Assembly (NCBI GenBank): GCA_964604915.1 | Contig: CAZSAA010000024.1 | Span: 1-11,233, forward strand | DNA: 11,233 nucleotides | Direction: 5' to 3' | From: CAZSAA01 sp964604915 | GTDB taxonomy: Bacteria; Patescibacteriota; Patescibacteriia; Patescibacteriales; UBA12465 | Shown: piece after piece, positions 5,143 to 11,233 of the stretch | Layout: each line of letters begins with the position of its first letter | Numbering within the stretch: the first letter of the stretch is position 1 | Position numbers and translations under genes: made by a program | The notes under the pieces: model-generated | What the model saw: only the letters and a program-made list of their open reading frames with translations | Databases searched by the model: none | Told to the model about the DNA's origin: nothing

Positions 5143-6027
5143 ATGCCTCAAGGCTTAGGAAAAGGATTAGGGTCGCTTATCCCTAAGAAAATATTCAGTC
5201 CGGACGAACTCAAGCAGAGCGGCGTCTCGGATCAAGCGGGTAAGATCCTGGTCAATCAGGATGATTTCATCATCAAGGTCTCTCCGTCGGAGATCAAGGC
5301 TAATCCTTGGCAGCCACGCCGCGAATTCGCTGAAGAATCCCTGCAAGAGCTGGTAGAATCGATCAAACAGTATGGTATAATCCAGGCCCTTATCGTCACT
5401 AGGAAGGGTTCCGGCTATGAGCTAGTCGCAGGCGAGCGGCGTCTCCGGGCGGCGATATCGGCCGGACTGAAGGAAGTCCCGGTCATCGTCCGTCAAGCGG
5501 ATGAACAGAAAAAACTCGAGCTCGCCATCATCGAGAACGTCCAGCGCGAGGATCTTAATCCGATCGAGACCGCCTTTGCCTATCAAAAGCTCATCGACGA
5601 ATTCAATATCAGCCAGGAAGAGGTAGCGAAAAAAGTCGGGCGCGCCCGTTCTACCGTCGCTAATTGTCTGCGCCTGCTTTCCTTGCCGGAAGAAGTACGG
5701 CGTGGCTTGGCGCAGAAGAAGATATCGGAAGCGCACGCTAAGTACCTGCTTAGCCTGGAAGACGAAGCCCAGCAGATAAATATGTTCCGGAAGATATTGC
5801 GCAATAATCTCACGGTAAGCGAAACGGATAAGGAGATAAGGAAGATATCGCCAGCTAAAGGCGGAGCGCCCCGTGAGGATTATTCCGGTCAGGAACAGGC
5901 GATAGGGAAAGCGCTCGGTACTAAAGTGGAGATAAGGCGGCAAGGCAAGGCTGGCCGTATCATCATCAGTTTCTTCGGTGATGACGATTTCGGCGAACTG
6001 GTCTCCAAATTGAAGAAGATACGATAG
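5143..6027 (+). CDS. parB: chromosome-partitioning protein ParB (Spo0J/Noc family)
   Basis: A 294-residue CTP-dependent DNA clamp that loads at parS and spreads. The N-terminus MPQGLGKGLGSLIP is the family's ParA-interaction peptide. The N-terminal domain has ANPWQPRREF (53-62), the CTP-binding GERRLRA (97-103) and ENVQRED (131-137). The parS-reading HTH is at about 156-182 (ISQEEVAKKVGRARSTVANCLRLL), and the C-terminal region (about 260-294, KVEIRRQGKAGRIIISFFG...LVSKL) is the dimerisation domain. Length is normal for chromosomal ParB. It lies 12 bp after parA with no Shine-Dalgarno motif, so translation may be coupled. No canonical 16-bp parS palindrome (TGTTTCACGTGAAACA or near variant) was noticed by eye in the window. 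A small hairpin separates it from dnaE. Confidence 0.97.
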   Translation: MPQGLGKGLGSLIPKKIFSPDELKQSGVSDQAGKILVNQDDFIIKVSPSEIKANPWQPRREFAEESLQELVESIKQYGIIQALIVTRKGSGYELVAGERRLRAAISAGLKEVPVIVRQADEQKKLELAIIENVQREDLNPIETAFAYQKLIDEFNISQEEVAKKVGRARSTVANCLRLLSLPEEVRRGLAQKKISEAHAKYLLSLEDEAQQINMFRKILRNNLTVSETDKEIRKISPAKGGAPREDYSGQEQAIGKALGTKVEIRRQGKAGRIIISFFGDDDFGELVSKLKKIR

Positions 6028-6032
6028 GGCAG

Positions 6033-6050
6033 GGCCGGAAACGGCCTTTT
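6033..6050 (+). terminator. short GAAA-tetraloop hairpin between parB and dnaE
   Basis: GGCCG (6033-6037) pairs with CGGCC (6042-6046) around a stable GAAA tetraloop and is followed by TTTT then CC. The 5-bp stem and short T run suggest a leaky terminator or an RNA-processing or stability element. No promoter fits in the 13 bp left before dnaE, so full termination would leave dnaE without transcription unless a promoter lies inside parB. Confidence 0.45.
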
Positions 6051-6063
6051 CCATAAAGCAACT

Positions 6064-9000
6064 ATGTCATTCGTTCACCTGCACAACCATACCCACTATT
6101 CCTTGCTCGACGGCCTTACCCAGGTCGGCGAGCTGGTTAACCATGCCAAGGAGCAGGGCTCGCCCGCCGTCGCTATCACCGATCATGGCGTGATGTATGG
6201 CGTGATTGAATTCTACCAGAAATGCAAGAAAGCCGGCATCAAGCCCATCATCGGTATGGAAGCATATATCGCTCCCGGCTCCCGGCTGGATAAGGAGGCG
6301 GCCTCCTTCACCCGCAACTATCATCTCCTGCTTCTAGCCAAAGATAACCAAGGATATCACAATCTGATCGAACTCGTTTCCAAGGCCCACCTCGAAGGCT
6401 TCTACTACAAGCCGCGCATCGACTGGGAGCTATTGGAGCAGCATCATGACGGCCTCATCGCCCTTTCCGCCTGTTTGGGCGGGGAAGTGCCCCAGCTCAT
6501 CCTCTCTGGCGATTTAGAAAAAGCTAAGGAGAAGATAATCAGGTATAAGGAGCTCTTTGGCGAGGGAAACTACTATCTTGAACTCCAGGATCATCCGGAA
6601 TTGGAAGGTCAGGCGCAAGTGAATGAGCAGCTTATCGCTTTTTCCAAGGAATTAGGCGTTCCGCTCGTCGCCACTAATGATAGCCACTATTTACGCAAGG
6701 AAGACGACGAAGCGCAGGATATCCTGCTTTGTCTGCAGAATAAGAAGAAGAAGGACGATGATAACCGGATGAAGATGATAGGATACGGAGATTATTCCGT
6801 CCGCTCTAACAAGGATATGATCGCCGCCTTCGCGCACGTGCCGGAAGCGATTGAAAATACCCTAGTTATCGCGGAAAAATGCAACGTCAATATCGAGCTC
6901 AATAATATCCAATTACCGTATTTCGAAGTGCCAGAGGGGTATGACGGCGATTCGTATCTCCGTTACCTGTGCGAAGAAGGCTTGCGCTATCGCTATGGCG
7001 CCCAGGTGAAGACAGATGGAAGTGGTCTCGAATGCATCGAGACCGATTGTCTTGCTGGAGAGAAATATAGCTTAGATGATGTCTGGGCGCGCCTTAACTA
7101 CGAACTGGAAACCATTGCCAAGATGGGCTGGCCCTCATACTTCCTCATCGTGTCTGATTTCGTCAACTGGGCGAAGGACAATGGTATCGTGGTTGGACCT
7201 GGCCGCGGCAGTGCGGCCGGTTCGCTCGTCTGCTATCTCACCCGTATCACCGATCTGGACCCCTTGAAATATGAACTCCTATTCGAGCGTTTCCTTAATC
7301 CTGATCGCATCTCCATGCCGGATATTGATATGGACTTCGCTGACGTCCGCCGAGAAGATGTTATCCGGTACGTGGAGGGGAAGTATGGCAAGGACCATGT
7401 CGCTCAGATCATTACCTTCGGGACGATGGCGGCCCGTGCCGCTATCCGCGATGTCGGGCGCGTGCTTGATGAGCCGTATAGTTATTGCGATAAGCTAAGC
7501 AAGAGCGTGCCGATGTTCGCTAAATTCGACGAAGCCCTGAAGACCGTGCCGGAACTAAGGGAGATGTATGAAAATGAAGAGGCCGCTAAGCGCATCATCG
7601 ATTATGCTAAGCGCTTGGAAGGCGTAGCACGACATGCCTCTACTCATGCCTGCGGAGTTCTGATCACTAAAGACCCTGTAACCGCCTATGCTCCGGTCCA
7701 ATATGCGTCTTCTTCTGATAAGACGGTAGTTTCTCAGTATTCTCTGCATCCAGTCGAGGATCTTGGCTTACTCAAGATGGATTTTTTGGGGCTCAAGAAC
7801 CTCACCATCATCGAATCAGCCATCAAGATTATCAAGAATACCCGCGATACGGTGATAGATATAAGCCGGATACCGCTCGATGACCAGGCGACTTTCGAGC
7901 TGTTCCAGAAAGGCGAAACTACGGGCGTCTTCCAATTCGAATCATCGGGCATGAAGAGATATCTCAAGGAGCTCCGTCCCAACGAATTCGAAGACATTAT
8001 CGCCATGGTCGCCCTATATCGTCCTGGTCCGATGGAGTGGATCCCGGAATACATCGCTGGCAAGCATGGGGATAAGAAGGTCTCATACCTCCATCCCAAG
8101 CTAGAGGGCGTGCTCAAGAAGACATACGGAGTAGCTATATACCAGGAGCAGGTCATGCAGATATCGCGCGCGTTAGCCGGGTTCACGCCAGGCGAAGCGG
8201 ACGTGCTGCGTAAGGCTATGGGCAAGAAGATCGCTTCGCTCTTAGCTGAGCAGAAGGAGAAATTCATCGATGGCTGCGTGAAAAATAACGTGCACAAGGA
8301 ATTGGCTGAGAAGGTTTTTTCCTTCATTGAACCGTTCGCCGGCTACGGTTTCAACCGCAGCCATGCCGCCTGCTACGCGCTCGTCGCCTACCAGACTGCC
8401 TATCTCAAAGCGCATTGGCCGGTGGAGTTCATGGCGGCGCTGCTCACTTCCGACCAGCATAATACCGATCGCGTCACGATAGAGATTGAAGAATGCAAGA
8501 AGATGGAAATAAAGATAATGCCCCCTGATATCAACGAGTCTTTCGCTTCCTTTACCGTAGTCACCCAGGGGACGGCGGCTAACAAGACGGTCGATGAAAA
8601 TGATAAGGTTGATACTATACGCTTCGGCTTGAACGCGATAAAGAACGTGGGCGAGCATATCGTCGAAGAAGTGATCAAGGAGAGGAAAGCTAACGGACCG
8701 TATAAGGATATCTTTGACTTATTGGAGCGGGTCGATGACAAGGATCTCAACAAGAAATCTCTCGAGAGCCTGATTAAATGTGGCGGCTTAGATCGTCAAG
8801 GCGAACGGGGGTCGCTGCTAGGTAACTTAGACCGCTTCCTCAATTTTAGTAAGGAGATAAGCCAAGTGAAGGCTAGTGGGCAAGCCAGCCTGTTTGCTAG
8901 CTTGCCACAAGAGCAGGCGCTGCCTAAGCTTAGTCTGTTGCCTTTCCCGCCCGCCGCGGCAGAAGAGAAGCTGCAGTGGGAAAAAGATCTGCTCGGCCTC

Positions 9001-9696
9001 TACGTGAGCGAGCATCCTTTCTCCAAGTTGCGTAGCCGTTTTAATGGTTACGTGAAATCGTTGCGATCCGTGGCCGATTATCCTAGCGATGAGCTGGTGA
9101 CCGTATCCGGCATCATTTCCAGCATAAAGAAGATCGTTACCAAGAAGGGTGAATCGATGCTATTTGTCAAGATTGATGATGAGACCGGATCGCTCGAACT
9201 GCTCGTCTTCCCGAGCGTGCTCAAGGATACCCTGTCCGTCTGGCAGGACGGGTTGCCGGTGATAGCACGGGGAAGAAAATCAGATAAAGACGGTGAATCG
9301 AAAGTGCTTATCGAGATCGCTGGAGCGATAGATATGAAGGATATTGATAAGTCCGTGGACGCCTTTAAGCACCAGGCAATGAATTTTAAGGACAAGCGCT
9401 TCAAGAAAGGGAAGTATCCGGAAAAACCGGCAATAGCACCGAGGCCGGCAATCGTCCCTAAGAAATCCCTGGATCCGATTAAAGTCCTTATCAAAGAAGA
9501 AGCGACGCCGGAAACCAGCTCTATATTGTTAGAGGCGCTAAAGCGCTATCCGGGCGAACGCGATGTCTATGTCAAGTTCCTCGAGGATGGGAAATTCAAG
9601 GTGGCTAAGCTCGCTATCAAGGCTGATCTCTCGGCCGCGCTTCAAGAGGATATTTCCGAGAGCTCAAGCGGCCTTATCGAGATTGTTAGCGATTGA
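6064..9696 (+). CDS. dnaE: DNA polymerase III subunit alpha
   Basis: The 1210-residue replicative polymerase (DnaE type, not PolC: no internal exonuclease insert and the order is PHP-polymerase-HhH-OB). The PHP domain opens with HLHNHTHYSLLDG; candidate metal ligands H7, H9, D40/H41, E66, D206 and H208 are all present, unlike the degenerate E. coli domain. Polymerase core: GPGRGSAAGS (378-387), catalytic P419-D-I-D-M-D-F with D420 and D422, and the third Asp D573 (KMDFLGLKNLT); GVFQFESSGM and ALYRPGPMEWIP follow. The OB domain is at about 1012-1052 (VTVSGIISSIKKI...GSLELLVFP), after the linker segment containing QASLFASLP. The tail after about 1095 is basic and Pro-rich, then a small alpha/beta segment. 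Length is within the family range. The ATG at 6064 starts directly before the conserved FVHLH, with no Shine-Dalgarno motif. Probably co-transcribed with parAB. Confidence 0.98.
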   Translation: MSFVHLHNHTHYSLLDGLTQVGELVNHAKEQGSPAVAITDHGVMYGVIEFYQKCKKAGIKPIIGMEAYIAPGSRLDKEAASFTRNYHLLLLAKDNQGYHNLIELVSKAHLEGFYYKPRIDWELLEQHHDGLIALSACLGGEVPQLILSGDLEKAKEKIIRYKELFGEGNYYLELQDHPELEGQAQVNEQLIAFSKELGVPLVATNDSHYLRKEDDEAQDILLCLQNKKKKDDDNRMKMIGYGDYSVRSNKDMIAAFAHVPEAIENTLVIAEKCNVNIELNNIQLPYFEVPEGYDGDSYLRYLCEEGLRYRYGAQVKTDGSGLECIETDCLAGEKYSLDDVWARLNYELETIAKMGWPSYFLIVSDFVNWAKDNGIVVGPGRGSAAGSLVCYLTRITDLDPLKYELLFERFLNPDRISMPDIDMDFADVRREDVIRYVEGKYGKDHVAQIITFGTMAARAAIRDVGRVLDEPYSYCDKLSKSVPMFAKFDEALKTVPELREMYENEEAAKRIIDYAKRLEGVARHASTHACGVLITKDPVTAYAPVQYASSSDKTVVSQYSLHPVEDLGLLKMDFLGLKNLTIIESAIKIIKNTRDTVIDISRIPLDDQATFELFQKGETTGVFQFESSGMKRYLKELRPNEFEDIIAMVALYRPGPMEWIPEYIAGKHGDKKVSYLHPKLEGVLKKTYGVAIYQEQVMQISRALAGFTPGEADVLRKAMGKKIASLLAEQKEKFIDGCVKNNVHKELAEKVFSFIEPFAGYGFNRSHAACYALVAYQTAYLKAHWPVEFMAALLTSDQHNTDRVTIEIEECKKMEIKIMPPDINESFASFTVVTQGTAANKTVDENDKVDTIRFGLNAIKNVGEHIVEEVIKERKANGPYKDIFDLLERVDDKDLNKKSLESLIKCGGLDRQGERGSLLGNLDRFLNFSKEISQVKASGQASLFASLPQEQALPKLSLLPFPPAAAEEKLQWEKDLLGLYVSEHPFSKLRSRFNGYVKSLRSVADYPSDELVTVSGIISSIKKIVTKKGESMLFVKIDDETGSLELLVFPSVLKDTLSVWQDGLPVIARGRKSDKDGESKVLIEIAGAIDMKDIDKSVDAFKHQAMNFKDKRFKKGKYPEKPAIAPRPAIVPKKSLDPIKVLIKEEATPETSSILLEALKRYPGERDVYVKFLEDGKFKVAKLAIKADLSAALQEDISESSSGLIEIVSD

Positions 9697-9711
9697 TAAA
9701 TTTGTTATAAT
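9683..9711 (+). promoter_or_regulatory. extended -10 promoter of the baseplate-J-like gene
   Basis: -35-like TTGTTA (9683-9688), 17-bp spacer, and TATAAT (9706-9711) preceded by TGT, a full extended -10 element. The -35 box lies within the last codons of dnaE. Predicted start near 9718, leader about 26 nt. No dnaE terminator is visible in the 47-bp gap, so read-through is also likely. Confidence 0.82.
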
Positions 9712-9743
9712 AGAACATATTTCATTATCTATACATCCATCCT

Positions 9744-11233
9744 ATGCCTCGTATCAAGAAAATCTCTAATAAGCCTGCTAAATCCGAAGTGGGAAAGAAG
9801 AAAACTGCTAGCCCTAAGGCTAAGCCGGCATCCGTAAAGAAATCAGTTAGCAAGGCCAAGCCGGTCTTTGTCGACGTGATAAGTGACGACCTGGAAATCG
9901 ATGACATGCCTCTTTCACGGACCTTGGAAGAGAGGAAGATAACCGTCAAGGAAGACAAGTCTTCACTCGAAGACGACGCGGCTAAACTGCAGATAAAGGA
10001 AGAAGGGTATTTCCCGGCCGATCGTGAGGAAGGCGGGAAATTTTTCGACAAGCAGCGCCATTATTATTCCGATCTGGTAAAACAGATGGACAGGAAACCA
10101 GAGTATGAAGATGTGCCGGAAAAAAAGGCGCCTCGCCATCATAAACGCGTACCCGCGTATCGCAAGTTCGCCTTCCGCTTCTTCCTGCTGGTTGTCGCCC
10201 TCCTGGTGGTCGTGGGATATTTTTCTTTTTCTAGCTTGGCAATCGAAATTATCCCTAACCGCGAGATAATCAGCGATAGCATAAGCCTCGAGATAAGTAC
10301 TAGCGAAAGCGCTACCTCGACTTCTTCTGTCACTCAATTACTAAATGGGCAGGTACGGAGCCAGGATATTGAGGTAGAGAAGGAATATTCTAGCAGCGGG
10401 GAAGAGATATTGGGTGAGGAAGTGATTGGTAAGGTGAAGCTGATAAATAACTACACCAAAGCTCAGCCGCTGGTCGCTACCACTCGCCTGCTCACTGGTG
10501 ATAACAAGCTATTCCGTTTGAAAGATGGTGTTACCATCCCAGCCGGACAATCGGTGGAAGTTGAAGTATACGCTGATACTCCGTCTTCTTCCATGGCCGT
10601 CGGCCCCACCCGCTTCACTATCCCCGGCCTGTGGGTCGGCCTACAGGATAAGATATATGGGCAGAGCGAAACTAATTTCGAATATCGCCATAAAGTGAAT
10701 AATTTTATCAAGCAGGCTGATCTTGATTATGCCTATTCCGATATTCGTACCCTCATCGCTAACAAAGCGGCTTCGATCGATTTAGGCAATAACGCGATAC
10801 TTAGTCTCGATAATGCTAATACTATCATCGAAACCGATGCTAAATCCGGTGATGAGACAGCTAATTTCACGGTTAAGGCCAAGAATCGGGTAGCGATAAT
10901 AAGCTTTGATAAGGAGATGGTCGAGAAGATGGTGGAAGCCAAGCTCGCCTATGTCGTGCCTGATGATAAAGAGATTAAAGGCTTCGACACTAACAGCATT
11001 ACCTATACCATCGAGTCATATGATACAGAAAGCCAGACCGCTCGTATCAAGGTGTCTTTCCAGGCTACCGTCGCCATTAAGGAAGATGCTAACGTTTTGG
11101 ATAAGACGAAGCTGGTCAATCTTTCCGAGAGTCAAATTGACCAATATTTGAAGGGAATACCAGCGATAAGTAGCTTTACTTTGGATTTCCGCCCAGATTT
11201 CATCAAGAAATCACCCAGTTTAGCCGATAGGAT
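9744..11233 (+). CDS. membrane-anchored baseplate J/gp47-like protein, 3' end outside window
   Basis: An open frame of 496 codons with no stop before the window edge. Residues 1-40 are Lys/Pro/Ser-rich and basic; 41-130 are acidic and probably disordered; HHKR (132-135) precedes a single transmembrane helix (about 142-165), giving a type II anchor with the bulk outside. The exported part has short beta-rich stretches, then the signature TTRLLTGDNKLFRLKDGVTIPAG (TIPAG near 264-268), YADTPSS and RFTIPGLW (FTIPGL 291-296), which I associate with proteins annotated 'baseplate J-like' in Patescibacteria. The region 300-496 is alpha/beta with a repeated strand pattern. No other phage tail gene is present, so a virion role is unlikely; a cell-surface or envelope role is an inference. 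The ATG at 9744 follows a strong promoter and has no Shine-Dalgarno motif. Confidence 0.85.
   Translation, partial: MPRIKKISNKPAKSEVGKKKTASPKAKPASVKKSVSKAKPVFVDVISDDLEIDDMPLSRTLEERKITVKEDKSSLEDDAAKLQIKEEGYFPADREEGGKFFDKQRHYYSDLVKQMDRKPEYEDVPEKKAPRHHKRVPAYRKFAFRFFLLVVALLVVVGYFSFSSLAIEIIPNREIISDSISLEISTSESATSTSSVTQLLNGQVRSQDIEVEKEYSSSGEEILGEEVIGKVKLINNYTKAQPLVATTRLLTGDNKLFRLKDGVTIPAGQSVEVEVYADTPSSSMAVGPTRFTIPGLWVGLQDKIYGQSETNFEYRHKVNNFIKQADLDYAYSDIRTLIANKAASIDLGNNAILSLDNANTIIETDAKSGDETANFTVKAKNRVAIISFDKEMVEKMVEAKLAYVVPDDKEIKGFDTNSITYTIESYDTESQTARIKVSFQATVAIKEDANVLDKTKLVNLSESQIDQYLKGIPAISSFTLDFRPDFIKKSPSLADR

Noticed and set aside
5422..6054. Antisense open frame (about 210 codons) opposite parB
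   Set aside because: parB is unambiguous on the plus strand, and the reverse translation shows no family motif.
4338..6063. parS centromere site near parAB
   Set aside because: No TGTTTCACGTGAAACA-like 16-mer palindrome was found by eye; a mismatch-tolerant scan was not possible.
7734..9494. Several reverse-strand open frames inside dnaE
   Set aside because: All are shadows of the continuous, motif-rich dnaE frame, with Ser/Leu-rich translations and no signals.
10906..11151. Plus-strand open frame of 81 codons inside the last gene
   Set aside because: It is out of frame with the long baseplate-J-like frame, which is open from 9744 to the edge and has a promoter and domain signature.
9744..11233. 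Prophage or contractile tail cluster
   Set aside because: Only the J-like signature is present; the transmembrane anchor, the housekeeping neighbour and the absence of other tail, capsid or integrase genes argue against it.
1..11233. CRISPR array or riboswitch
   Set aside because: No regularly spaced repeats were seen, and no leader resembles a known riboswitch class; most leaders are only 20-30 nt.

Overview
The window looks like a chromosomal stretch from a candidate-phyla-radiation bacterium (Candidatus Patescibacteria, Parcubacteria-like). The main reasons are the last gene, a membrane-anchored protein with the 'TIPAG...FTIPGL' signature of the patescibacterial 'baseplate J/gp47-like' family; the parA-parB-dnaE run; a small IS481-like element; and the absence of a Shine-Dalgarno motif before any of the eight genes. 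Promoters, by contrast, are classical sigma70 boxes with exactly 17-bp spacers. TGA is a stop (end of the HTH gene and of dnaE), so this is genetic code 11 and not the recoded code of Gracilibacteria/Absconditabacteria. The lineage is inferred from memory of these families, not from a search.

Layout. Positions 1-461: strong promoter, a 115-residue two-helix membrane protein of unknown function, and its terminator. 483-649, minus strand: a tRNA-Leu(CAA) unit with its own consensus promoter and terminator; the T-loop has C where U55 is expected, and CCA is not encoded. 653-732: two adjacent palindromes and the left copy of a 15-bp target duplication. 733-1789: a 1057-bp IS481-like insertion sequence carrying one DDE transposase. 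1790-4305: the right target copy, a promoter whose -35 box lies in that duplicated target, a two-gene operon (HTH-type protein, then a GHKL/MutL-MORC-like ATPase) and a strong terminator. 4309-9696: consensus promoter, then parA, parB and dnaE on one strand with gaps of 12 and 36 bp. 9683-11233: an extended -10 promoter and the 5' part (496 codons) of the baseplate-J-like membrane protein, which runs off the window.

How the parts relate. ParA and ParB form the chromosome partition pair, and DnaE is the replicative polymerase subunit, so replication and segregation genes are probably co-transcribed. The HTH-GHKL pair is the least explained part: a predicted DNA-binding protein translationally coupled to an ATPase of the fold used by MutL, MORC and Hsp90. 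It is the best candidate here for an undescribed system (regulatory, DNA-conformational or defensive). The IS landed exactly in its promoter, but the duplication regenerated the -35 box, so the operon probably remains transcribed. The same duplication supplies the transposase gene with its stop codon.
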